A DNA stretch of 64,000 bases from Oxyruncus cristatus (lineage: Eukaryota > Chordata > Aves > Passeriformes > Cotingidae). Positions within the stretch are counted from its first letter, which is position 1. Each line of letters starts with the position of its first letter. The DNA is taken from contig VXAY01002192.1 in NCBI GenBank assembly GCA_013399855.1, positions 124,001 to 188,000 on the forward strand, read 5' to 3'. The notes beneath the pieces are model-generated. The model worked only from the letters and a program-made list of their open reading frames with translations. It was not told the origin of the DNA and ran no database searches. Position numbers and translations under genes: made by a program. Below, one piece after another: positions 50,666 to 62,700 of the stretch.

Positions 50666-53454
50666 TAAAATGTGAATTTCATTCCTCTCAGTTGTATGTT
50701 AATCTGGGCTGGTATATTGAGTTTAGAAAGGAACTCAGAGAGAGGTTAAAAAGACCTTTCTTCTCAGATACCTTCTAAAAATGAAGAATTTTGGATATCA
50801 TCAGTAAAATTGTGCTGTTTAATCAGCAAAATACTCAGGTATATGGGTAAACTGAAGATATTTCAGTTATACAATCTATCTTTAGCGATAAAAGGCAGGA
50901 TTTTTTTCTGAAATCTCTATGTCTTGGCCTGTCCTAGAATTTAAAATCACAACCACTACAATAACCTTTCTAATTTTGAAAACATTTTTACCCTGGGAAG
51001 GAAACAACCCACTGCTCATTAAGGCTATATTTACAAAGGTGACCAGAAAGGGAAAAGCCTTTGATGTCAGTACCAATAAGATGAAGGACATGCCCCCTTT
51101 CTTTCTAACTTTTCAAAACCTGAAGCCTAACAAGTGCAGTTCATCATCCAGTAATGAGATTTATAACCCGGTCAATATGTAGATTAAAGTTCAGTCCCCG
51201 CCTGACAGCCATATCTACTATCACTCTTGTGGCTTCGTAGGTTTTGTTTTCGTTTCTAGTAACATCACGCAAAAGTACTGACTCATTTTTCTTTTCTTCC
51301 TTGTATAGCATCAGCACCTTAGTAAAACTAAAAAAAAAAAAAGTGTATATAGATATCTCTTTCTCCTCCTCAGATGAGACTCTGGGCAAACCTATTTCCT
51401 TAACTGTCACGTGTGAGCTCAGTCCAGAGAGGCTTCCTTGTAGCCTTCAAGCATCTGGAGTGTCACAGGGGGCATCTTCTGCAGTATTAATTATCTATCT
51501 AACATTAGGAGAAGGTTAGAAGTGATGGCTTCCTCAGCTCTGGAAGGCAAGTTAGTCTGATTGTGGTTTTATCCCTATTGCTAATATGAAGATGGATTTT
51601 TTTTTTTTCCCCTCTCTAAGGAGAACAGTCCCCTGAAAAGACTCAGGAATGATCTAGTAAAATTCCATATGTTATTGTGTAGAAATTTGTGTTGCACAAT
51701 ATCAATCAGTTAAAACTGGTGGATCAAATTGATGAATCAGCTCAGAGAGAGTGAAGGTGACCTGTCAGACTCTTTTGACTTTGAGTGATTATTGAAGAGC
51801 TCTCAGAAGCAGAAAGAAAAATGAACTGTTTGGAGTGGTGGAAAAAATGAGCTCCCAAAACAACTGGAAAATATTTAAACATTACTCCTGGGTGTATTTG
51901 TGAGCAGCAGAAGCCAGCAAAAAGAAAAACAGTACTTCTATAAATGATAATTCCTACATTCAAAGCTTACCTTTAATTGAAGTGCAGAGGGCTAAGTATG
52001 TAACTGTAGTGTGTTTCTTTGAGGAACACAGTATTCTGCAGAAAATCAACATGTGACAGATCAATATTTAAAAAGAAATAATTATTAAAAAAAAAAAAAA
52101 GAAAAAAAGAAACAGTTTCTATTTTGATGAATTCGATTTGTAAGTCTGAGAAACAAATTGAGCCTCTGAGAAGTGGCCAGATGTGAAGATGAGGAAAAGC
52201 ATCATAGAAAGAACAGTGGTGGTGTAAATTAATTTTGGGAAAGCAGTTGGAACTTTGCAGGCAGAGATGGTATCCTGTGTACATGAAAGCCTCTAGAGAC
52301 AGCATGAGCTCTAGCCGTATGAAGACGATGGAGGGTTGAGACCATGGGAGAGATGAAGTAAAAAGGTGCACAGAGTTTCAAGCTGGAGTTCTCAAAAACC
52401 ATGATTCACTGAACCCCTTATGTCATGACACTCGACTGGAATACAATATCTTGGCAGGGCAGGCAGTACTGAAACATTACAACACGGACAGAAAGGATGA
52501 CAAAATACCACTGGTTCAATGAAACAGCAGCATGTAATTTTGCTACAGAAATCCCCAGGTTGTCATTGTGAAAGTAAATGGGTTATTTCTTAGTCTTACC
52601 TTTTTCACAGATGTGCTGAACATCGGTACCAGAAACAGTATTACTAATACAGTACAAGATCAGTCTTCCAGTGGTGAACTTACAAGCATTTGAATGAAAA
52701 GCATGAACAAATAAGAAATAGATTTAAAAAAAAAAAAATTTTTGAAAAAATGATGGTTTAGAAATCCATCAAGAACATCAGCATGCCACCTTGTTGATGA
52801 GAGAGAATTAAGCAGAGGTTTGCAACATCTTTGTAGGAATTTCCATGCAAAACTCAAAACTGAATTTAGAGATCCAATCTACCATATTTGAAAAGTACAT
52901 TTCTTTGCCTAAGGACAAGATGAAGGAACTGGGAAGGTTTAATACTTTGAAAGGAGAGTATGAATAAAAGGATCAACAGAATCAGTACATTTTCTTGTTA
53001 GAGTTGAAAGAAGACATACCCTTTTCCCAGGAACATACTCAAAAGAACTAAATAAATATGTAAAAAGGAAACATTTTCCACTACCTACAAGGAGAGAAAT
53101 TCTGGAGGAGATGGCTTATGCCAAATATTTTTCTACTCTTGATGCCTCAGCAGGCTCCTGGCAGTGATTCTTAGACAAACAGAGGGTATGTTTATGCACC
53201 TCCAACACCTCCTTTGGGAGAAAGTTTCCCCCAGTTGCCATTGGGGTTATACTTTGCACCATAGGTGTTTCACCAGAAAATACAACCATTTTTCTCTGAT
53301 GAGGGACCTAAACAGATGACACTGTGATCTGGGAAACACAGTAGAAGACTAAGACCAATGTTTCCAAGGAACTCCCAAACAAGCAGAAGTGCTGGGCCAT
53401 GACCTGAACGAGTAATTAAAAAAATATGAACATCAGGTAGTGGGTTTATTTCTT

Positions 53455-53560
53455 AGAAAAGAAAAGAAGAAAGAAGGAGGAAAAAGAGGAGAAAGGAAGG
53501 TGAAAGGGAGGCAAGAAGAAAGAAAAAGAGAAGGGAGAGGACAGAAGAAAAACAAAAGGA
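53455..53560 (+). repeat. Polypurine (GAAA/GGA) tract
   Basis: About 100 bp is almost entirely A and G on the plus strand. The lysine/arginine-rich frame across it is a composition effect, not a protein. Confidence 0.85.
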
Positions 53561-56044
53561 TTCTTTGGAATATAAGTAACTTAGTATCAACCATAACAGG
53601 TTCCATGAACTGTCTGTTTTTTTGTCTTGCAAAAGTCTTTGAATGAAAATGAGGTGCAAAACTTAATGAAGTATCTAAATTAGTTCATTTAAGAAGATCT
53701 TATCCTGAGGCAATGCAACAACCTCTCTTAAATGTCAAAACATCTGACCACTCTCCAGTGAGAGAAAAAGAAAATCAGTACCATCAAGCAGACTAAAAGA
53801 CTAAAAGTAGTCCCTCTTTGGAAAAGACAAGTTTAGGAATGAGTTGGTCCAGTTTCAGATGAGTGATTTGATGCCAGTTTCTCTGTGCAGCTGTAGAAAA
53901 AGGTGTAGTGAAGTCTGAAAGTAGAGGTTGATAAAATAAATCGTTCTTAGTAGAATCAAATCTAGAGTCGGGATTTCAGGAGAACTACAACTAAGACTTT
54001 TCAAAAAATTAAGTGTTAATGAACAATATGGCTTATAAACAAATTTTAAGTGCCTCCTCACTTTCAGAGCACAGGAAATTGAAAAGTCCTTGACTAAGGA
54101 TAAACACTTCTAAGCAACAAAACCTCAGTGTGTTGTCAACATTATTCTCTTACTAAATCCAAAACACAGCACTGTACCATCTATTAAGAAGAAAATTCAC
54201 TCTACCCCAGCCCAAACCAGGGCACTAGAAAATACAGCAGTACAAACCTGTCACAGTGGATTGGTGCACTTATGTTACCTGTGTGCTTATGAGCTGAGTC
54301 ACACTTTTTGTAATCTTTTTATAGCCTTGCAATGTGATATTAATAAAGTCAGGTTCAACTTCAGCCCAAATAACCACCTGAAGGCAGCGAGGAGACACAG
54401 GCAAAATAGGGAAATAGCCAACTGTGAATGCTGGGCATTTAAGAGCTCTATTTATCTGCAGTGCTACAGTGAACAAGTAAACAGATTTTAAGAAAACCTT
54501 GATGTTTGAATGCAGAAAAAGATCAAATGGTATAGGCAAAATTATATCTTCATACAATTTCTTTAGCAGAATCATACTACAAAGTAAAATCATTACATGT
54601 CACAGTGCATATTGAGGCAGCTGTGGACACAAAAGTAAACGGAAAACAATGTCACTTTTTGGAAGTAAAAAATAATAATCTCCTATTCGTTTGTTCTATC
54701 TGTGATGGGTATAAACCAAGGACAGAAACCAAAATAGTAAAATCAAAGAAATACTTTCTTCCTGTTGTCTCCAACACTGACAACAGGAATCCACAAAAGA
54801 AATTTCTGCAAGAAATCTCTCCGAAATAACATACTCCTGTTAATGTCATCAGACAAAATCCTGATTACATGGAAGATGCCTCCCTTATTGGAAAGTACAT
54901 CCCATTGTACATCAATGTTTACCATTTGGTTGAGCTCATGTTAGGAGTTACATGATCACAGTGAATTCTGGGAAATGTAATCCATCTATTAAGTCCAAGA
55001 GAGAAAGGGTATGAAGAAATTTGAGACTTAAAAGATAACTACCAATGATGTATGGTAAAATAGTAACATTGCTAGGTTAAAGAAATTACTGCTTAGCCAA
55101 GCCAAAATTTGATTTTTGATTCAACAAGCTAAGGGAAAATACTTTGATTTCTGAATGTCAAAACATTTCCATTTGATCAGATATATGGAAATTAAATTTA
55201 GTGAACAAAATGTTCTTAACTATTTCCACAGTCAATTTTTTTACTGCATTTAGTTTTGATAGATATGAATAGAGAAAGAATTCAAACTACTAGAATTTCT
55301 CATGACATAAACCCAGTCTCCATATCCACAGAAGGTGGGGGTTTTTTGTATTTTAATCAATTTTATCTTATTCATAGGTTTATCTTCTTCATTCAGATAA
55401 AATTTATTGTCTTTTTTTTCATATTTTTGCATTAGGAAACATATGAAAATGAATATAAAAATAAGGAAACAAAAGAATTATAAAGAGCTTACTTTCAACA
55501 TGGACATGACCTGATTTACCTCAATACTGCAATTTTTTTAGATAGATATATGACAAATTTTGGTACAAAGGAAAAAAAAACAACTTTCATTCTCCTGTCT
55601 GTAATTGCACAATACTCTCATTTTGTCAAGTACTCATACCCTTAAGCCTCTCAACATCTATACAGCAGCATGAGAGCATGCTGCAGTGGTAACTTCTTCC
55701 ATCGCTAATTTATGCATTGTAATCGTTCTTATGTAGGTGTGGTAAAATTATTTGACTACATTGTTAGAGTTTGTAGCTGAGGGATTTTGCTTTTTAAAAC
55801 TCTGTTAAAGAACTGGAAGAGTGACTTGTCTCCAATACATGCTCAATCTTCTGCCTTCAGATAGGCCTGGGGTTAGCATGCCAATGTTTGACAGACAGTG
55901 TCCTACCAAGGCCCTTTGATCTGCCCTCTCGCTGGAGGTAGGGAATGGAGATCTGCTTTTGAGGCACCCAAGGCAGAAGAGTTTTATTGATGTATTCGAA
56001 ACAACCCATGCACCTGAGAATAGTCATGTAGGAATTAGAGCTTC

Positions 56045-56452
56045 TCCCCTCAGAGGGTGGCAGAAGCAGTCCAGAACTGGAGTGCATCTACGCCAGTGCA
56101 CCCAGCATGGATGATAAACAGCAGGAGCTGGAAGCCAATGGGCAGTGGGAAAACTATGATGTAGCTGCCATCATGGGAACATGGTGAGATGACTTCAACA
56201 ACTGGAGAGAGAGGCAGTGGGATAGCCCCGTATGTTAGGAGTGTTTTGATTCATCACAAAATCACAGAGTTCTTGAAATTACAGAGTTTTCGATTCTCAG
56301 AGGAGTAAGGATGGGGAAGTAGCAGAAGTGCTCACTGGGACAGTTGAAGTCCTTTATGAGCAGTCTTGGCTAACTGGAGAATTCCCAGTTTACTGGAGGT
56401 TAGCTCAGTGATCTCAGAGGTTTTTTCCAACCCCAGTGATTCTACGACTCCC
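56045..56452 (+). mobile_element. CR1 LINE mosaic fragment ending just upstream of APOB
   Basis: The plus strand encodes CR1 ORF2 pieces with large internal losses: CIYASAPSMDDKQQELEANG and YDVAAIMGTW (start of the endonuclease), then AEVLTGTVEVLYEQSWLTGE (start of the reverse transcriptase), then a jump to the CR1 tail (ATCTCAGAGG, TTCCAACCCCAGTGATTCTA). Its 3' end is 54 bp from the conserved APOB proximal promoter site. The left limit is uncertain and may reach about 55850. Confidence 0.8.
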
Positions 56453-56505
56453 CGTAACCAAAGCAGAGCATAGTGTGGAGCACAGAGAGGATCTGGGACT
56501 CTCAC

Positions 56506-56527
56506 CTTTGGACCTTTGGCAATTTGC
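56506..56527 (+). promoter_or_regulatory. APOB: APOB proximal promoter: HNF4-type and C/EBP-type sites
   Basis: CTTTGGACCTTTGGC followed by CAATTTGC closely matches the well-studied human APOB proximal element, where CTTTGGACCTTT binds HNF4 and related nuclear receptors and the adjacent TTTTGCAAT binds C/EBP. It lies about 45 bp before the TATA box. The match suggests liver and intestine expression is controlled as in mammals. Confidence 0.8.
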
Positions 56528-56570
56528 TCTGAGCTTTCTGAACTGTTTGACTCAGCTGCTTGTTACAGAC

Positions 56571-56578
56571 TATATAAA
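56571..56578 (+). promoter_or_regulatory. APOB: APOB TATA box
   Basis: TATATAAA lies 117 bp upstream of the start codon and about 45 bp after the HNF4/C/EBP block. A transcription start about 25-30 bp downstream would give a 5' UTR of roughly 85 nt without an upstream ATG. Confidence 0.8.
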
Positions 56579-56687
56579 TGGAGGTCCAAGTCAGAAGGCT
56601 CATTCTCCCTCTGAGGCAGCAGGGAAGATTTGAAGAGGGAAGGAAAAAGAGGAAAAGAAAGAGCAGCAAGAGATTTCAGGGCTCACC

Positions 56688-56742
56688 ATGGGCCCTGCGC
56701 AGCTCTTGCTGCTCTCCCTGCTGCTCAGCAGTGTTCTCACAC
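56688..56742 (+). CDS. APOB: APOB exon 1 (signal peptide)
   Basis: It encodes [18 protein letters not shown] plus one base of codon 19, followed by the donor GTAAGT. The run of leucines and small residues is a classic cleavable signal peptide. Confidence 0.95.
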
Positions 56743-59700
56743 GTAAGTGCTGCCTTTTATGTTAATGCTTTTTCCTGCTTTATTTATGAACCCGTTAAAA
56801 CAACAATGTTGCAAAAAAATTAACAGAACATTGGCTTATAGAATTAGAAATGTTCAGTGTGGCAAAGATACTGTCCCTTCCCTTCACAGGAATGGGCAAT
56901 CATGGGAGGATCCCAATGCAGAAAAAGTTACAAATGTTGCCTGCTGTCTTTTGCACAGATTTAATGCATTTTGCAACTTGTAAGGCATTTTTCTGTAATG
57001 TTGTCCTTTTAAGCCCATTCGTGGAGCTACTGCAGCTTGGAGATACCATGCAGACTTAGTCCAGCTGTTGCTGAGCAGTTTTGTGACAAATATGAAGACA
57101 GAGAGCAGTAAAGCAGATTGTATTTGGCAGGCAATACTGGCATTTGAAATAGAGTTTTGTGTTGAAGGGACACAGTCATCAATAAAAGAAGTAGGTCAGT
57201 AGAGGTATTTTTTTTCTAAGAACAGAAAAGACAGACTATATCAATATGGTGCTGTGGATTGTGAGCTACCCTTCCCAAGAAATGGCTTTTTAGAACAGGA
57301 CATTGTGATGTTACTTAAGGCTTCAGGGTGCTTAAGAAGAGTCTTGGCAAATCATTCAGGTCTGGTTTTATATGCAGATCTAATTCATTGTAAATATATC
57401 TTTATTTAACTAATATTCTGTTGTTGGCTGATGTTTTACAAATTAATTGTTATGCAATAAACCTTGTTTTTATTGGTTATTAATAATGTTATTGATATTA
57501 TTTTAATAGTAGTAGTAGTATTTCTGTTGCTGTTGGAGCTACTCCTACTAATGTTAGAGACTATTTCTATAGAGTGGTCTACCTTAGAATTCCCAGAATG
57601 AATATTTGGGAAGTGTGCAGAGAAAAATGCTGGCCTTCATGTGTGATATCCTAAAAAATGACATAGCATCTAGTGAATGCAGCAAATTTACTAGATTATG
57701 TTATATTTAATTTTGTTTTAAATAGGGTTATATGGAACATACTTAGGACTGATTAGAGCAAATGATTCTTCTTACCTTAAATAGGCTTTTTCTATGAAGA
57801 ATGAACTCTCGATATTCAGAAAATATTTCACAGCAGAGAATTTTAGCACTAATCTTCAGAGGTGTCCTTTTCGAAATGTACAAAAACCAAAGTATAGCCA
57901 TTCACCCATTTACCAGTATTTTCATGTGCTCAAATAGACTAAAATTTAAAAGTAAACTGTGTTTTGTGGTACATTCATTTGTCTACCTCTACATTTTGTG
58001 CAATCCTTTACAAACTGTCTCTTTTACATAACATAGGGTTTTTAAAAAATACTTGTCAACCTAGAAGTTGATCCTTCTCAGTTTAAATCAAATTAATTTA
58101 ATTCTGTGGTTAAAGATCCTGTTGTGGGATTTTGGTTCACTGTAACAAGGCAACTGCTTGTACCTCCCTTTAGATTTGACTCTGTGCTGCCAGTGGTAAT
58201 AGTAGCTTTGTTATTTACATCAGTCTTTCAAACTACATCAGCAGTTGGTATGAATTAAAAAGATCTTACAATGAAAATGTAGTATTTATATATTAATGAC
58301 CCTTGTTTTATAGCTATAAACTGCTTTTCCAGCTTTTAATTCTTGGTTTTTTGCGCCCTTTTTTTTTTTGTTTTAACAGAAGAAGAAACACCTGAAAGTG
58401 GAAATCCAGGATGTTCAAGTAATTCATTTCTTGTATTTGCTTTTGTTATATCACTATTTTAACTGCATACATCTCTCAAAGCCTCACTTTTCCTAATGTC
58501 TTCTTCTGAAATAACTGAAATTAAAGTGATGGCAATATTCTGAAGTACTTATTGTACTTTATTTTAGGTATTCAATTATCCATAAAGGTGGGTTTGAATA
58601 ATTGTTAAAGTTTCCCAAGATTGGACAAGCTGAGAATGAGTTTCTCAACTTTTTTAAAGCTCCCATTAAGAAACTACTTTCCATTGGGGTTTTGTTTTTT
58701 CTTTTTTATTTATTTGATTGTCAGGTGCAAATTCCTTAATCTAAAAATCCCTATTTATCAAATGTGAAGCTTTAACTGCGAGGTTATGTACATTACACTT
58801 TACTGTGGACTGAATCTTGCATTTTATTTACCCTTCACAGTGGCTGCTAAGCCCGCAGAATTGCGCTTGGATATCTAACTAAATACCTGTAGAATAAATC
58901 ATCAACTCTGTCAGCAAGGACAGCAATTTCTTTAAACAAGTGAAGACTCAGGAAATGCTGACTTTATGCCCTATCTTTGTAATGAACTCTGACTGGCCCT
59001 GACTGCTTGGTTAGATACATAATGTTCGACCACAGGGTCAAAGTACTGAAGGAGTTGTTTTGTTCTTTTTCTTCAGGGTTTTTTTTGCCTTGTTGGGTGC
59101 TTTAGCACCATCTCCAGGCAATTGGTTTTACTTCAGATGCCTGAACCAACTCAAAGACTGCTGAGCTTCATTGCCAATTATTTGTCTATTTTTGATCCAA
59201 TACATTATTTGGTATTTGCATTTCTAATCTTATAATTTCCTGATTAATTTTTCTTTAATTTCTGTTTAAAAGCAGGATATGAAGCAATACTTAGCCTTTT
59301 GCTTTAGCATGGTAGATACTGGTGTTGTAGAGTTCTCTGGGAGTCCACAGTCATTTTCCAGGATAGCCAAAAGTGGCATAGATAGTGTTGAATTTTTAAT
59401 AGACATTAATTTTAGTGTTAAATACATTATTTAATTAGGTTTTCAGATGCTTTAATATGTTGATTATGGTATGACAGCTAGTATTAATTATAATAATTCT
59501 GTTTAGCAATTACATGAATGTGATCTCAGCTAAAATACTGTTAAAGTATGTAAAGTTTATAAAAGGGATAGTTCAGTGAGGAAATAAGAGATACATAGTA
59601 CTATTTTGTTCTCCCCTCTAAGTATGAAATTCTGTCACATAAAGGGCAAGGTTTTATTGCCATTGACCTCTGACATGACAAATATTTTATAAAAGAAGAA

Positions 59701-62700
59701 GAGTAATCTGCATTCATGCAGGTATAGGCAGGTAAAATCATACAGATTTAATGGTGGGTTTACACCAGGATTACCTGTCTTTGCTTTTTCTATAAAATAG
59801 AACAGGACTCTAATAAATAACCACAGAGGAGCAATTTGGGAAATTTCTTTTCACTCAGCATCACAACTGAGCCACAGACCCAGTGAGTTGCTCAACATAA
59901 ACTGAGGGAACAGTAACTTCTGGTTCAGATTGACCTAAGGTGCTTCAACACAGACACTTAGAGTGCCTGGTAATCCTGTTTAGTTTAAAACAATGCTTGC
60001 ACTTAGAATGGGAGCGAATTGGGATTGAGGACATTGTTTGGCCTATGTTATGCATTCCAGATACCAAAACAGTATCTTATATTCTTGTATTTGACAGAGA
60101 CTATTTTTTTCTTAATGTCTCTATTACCCCTGTCATTCCTGCTTATGGAGTTTCAAATTATAGATGAAGGCAACAGGGAGAGATTAAACACAGGTGAAAT
60201 TCATCCCTTTGAGGAAGCCTGTTAGGTTTTGGGGCTTCCTTTGATAGAAAGAGAAACACCTCTTGAAATACTCTTTCCTACCTTGTTCTTACTCATAATT
60301 TAGAGCTTTTCTCTTGTTGGATGCTCTTCATATAACTAAAGTTTATCTGCATTAAAAAAACTCTAGTAAAATTTTCTGATCTAATAAATGAATTACAGTA
60401 GATCATATTTCAGGACAGTCTGGAGCAGAAAAATCATGTGTATATTCAAATGAAATGGTATTGAGAAATTCTAGTTTTGGTGTTCAGTCTCTCTCTTTGC
60501 TTTCGGTCTCAATTGTGACTGGTAAAGCAGCTTCTTGCATTTTCATTATGGTGGAAAAATCTGAGCTGAAATGAATCATTTTATTACCAATTTGAAAACT
60601 ACCATTTGACTGGCTTAATTTAGAAGCAATAGGGTAATTTTTAAAACAGTTCCACACCTTAAGTTTTCTTCTGTTTTTGTCGTTTGCTTTAATTTGAAGG
60701 CCAGATGAGGTTACATTGGCAGATCCCATCAAACAGAACAGTGGACCCCAAAATTTATGCTGCCCCCACAAGTTTGGCCTTACGCTTCAGATGTAATCCA
60801 GCTGATTTGAAGGCATCACAGTTTTGTCTTGTTTATTCTGTAAAAGGAAATAGTGGGAGGATGAGTCTTCATGTTTCCTTTATCTGTGGCATTCATTTTA
60901 GTTATACAACATTAAGCATGTATTGTAAGGATTACATGTGTGTATCCTACCCAAGTCATAAAACCACTCTTGTTTCCCCAATTGCAGAAGATGCAACCAG
61001 ATTTAAACCCCTCAGAAAATATGTTTACTCATATGAAGCAGAAACATCAAATGGGATCACAGGAACAGCAGATTCTCGAAGTGGTTCAAAGATCACTTGC
61101 AAGGTAGGCAAAGAGGAGTAATTGGGATTGTATACTGAACAACATGGGAGCTGGCAGCCAGAGAACATCCTTCAATGTTTTTCCAAACAAGACCATTCTT
61201 TTGAAAGGCACATATTGAGAGTCACAACGACTAAGCCCTCCCTGTCCTAGACAGAAGGCACTGAGGATGACAGAAGTCTTTCACGCCATTGTGCCAGTGC
61301 ATTTCAAACTGTACTTTTACATGAGAGAGAGGCAAAACATGGTAGTTTAGTTTTCCTTGGCTCCCAGGCTGAGTCTACTGATGTCCATCAAACAATTCTA
61401 GAAGTTGAGTTACAACAGCTCATTAAAGCCATGAAGACCACCATAGCCTGTTGATGGTGACAGTCAAGACAATACCAGGGCTGTAGGAGTAAAAGGTCCC
61501 ATAGTCCATTAAACTATCCAATGTCCCTTCATTTTGCCCAAAACTTTCTCATCATTGTGTTGTGGTTTCTTTTTCCTTAAATTGAGTAATTGGGAAAAAT
61601 ATTTTTTATTTAGCACACACGGTTCTAATAGAGCCTAAACACTGGTCAGTGTAATGGTTCAAGTTTCCATACAGATCTAACATTCTAAATTCTCAGAACT
61701 TAAGTTGCTTGTTTACCGTGTATGTCATATACCCCATGCCATTAGCCAAGCAAATACCTGCCCTTGTATGTTCTCCCTCAAGTTACCTTAAGCTACTTAG
61801 AACACCTTGGAATTTTTTCCAACAGCTGCTAGCAGGGGAATTCTGACACTTTACAAAACCCAAAGAATTTTCAAGGTGGTAACTAACTGGATGATCCTGG
61901 AAACATGATAACGAAAAAAGATAAACGTATTTGTGTTTTCAGGTTGAACTGGAGGTACCACAGCTGTGCCGCTTCATCCTGAAGACAATGCATTGCTCCC
62001 TGAGGGAGACGTTTGGTGTTGACTCTGAGGGAAGGGCTATTCTGAAAAAGTCCAAGAACTCTGAGGACTTTGCAAGTGCCATGTCCAGGTAGGTAATATC
62101 AATTATCATCAACACTTGTGACCTTTAAATGGAACAGGTTGCAATGTTACAGTCTAGCCTGACTATGTTTTTTAGGCACAGAACACAGTTCATGATAACA
62201 TGGTAGACTTGTAAGGTGGTTCCACATCAAAATTATCCCTGATACAACTTATGGTTAACATGGCATAGTTCTCAACTGCTAGTAGGGAAGGCTTTTTTAG
62301 ATACGGAATTTTCACCTGGAATGTTTTCGTCATTCCTATCATCGATATCAGGAAACCGTTGTGTAGTCCCCAAAAGATTATTGCAAGTGTAATGTTCCTT
62401 CTTGTAAGCACATTCTCAAGTGGCTGCATGCAGCCAGTTTAACACAATTTTCCTTCGCTGGCATGGTGCAGACTGTGCAATAGAAAGGCATTTGACACTG
62501 AAGTCCAGATTATTTGAGACTGAAGTCCAGATTTTCTATCCCAATCTTTAATGACCTATGCAGTTTATCTTTTCCTTATTTATGTGCTTTCATAACTGAT
62601 TGCTACTACTCCCTCCACCCAACTAGTATCTAGTGCTTGTCACTGCCTATTTTAGTCATGCACCTTCGTGCTTGTTTTAGTGCCTTAGTATCCATCTTGT

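Larger units (their letters stand above)
49859..56044. other. Non-coding stretch upstream of APOB
   Basis: No coding exon is supported. It contains a CCTT-rich pyrimidine tract (49993-50043), a small AT-rich tandem repeat (50614-50665) and a purine-rich tract (53455-53560). The open frames within it are random or low-complexity. Confidence 0.6.

Noticed and set aside
51973..52371. 132-codon minus-strand frame
   Set aside because: It includes a translated poly-A/T run, has no recognisable domain, and lacks splice or promoter context.
53440..53646. Lysine/glutamate/arginine-rich frame (plus) and leucine/serine-rich frame (minus)
   Set aside because: Both are translations of a polypurine/polypyrimidine tract.
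60705..61121. 138-codon frame running from APOB intron 2 through exon 3
   Set aside because: Only the part from DATRFK onward matches APOB, and it is preceded by a good acceptor. The upstream 94 codons resemble no protein, and the frame reads past the exon 3 donor into intron.
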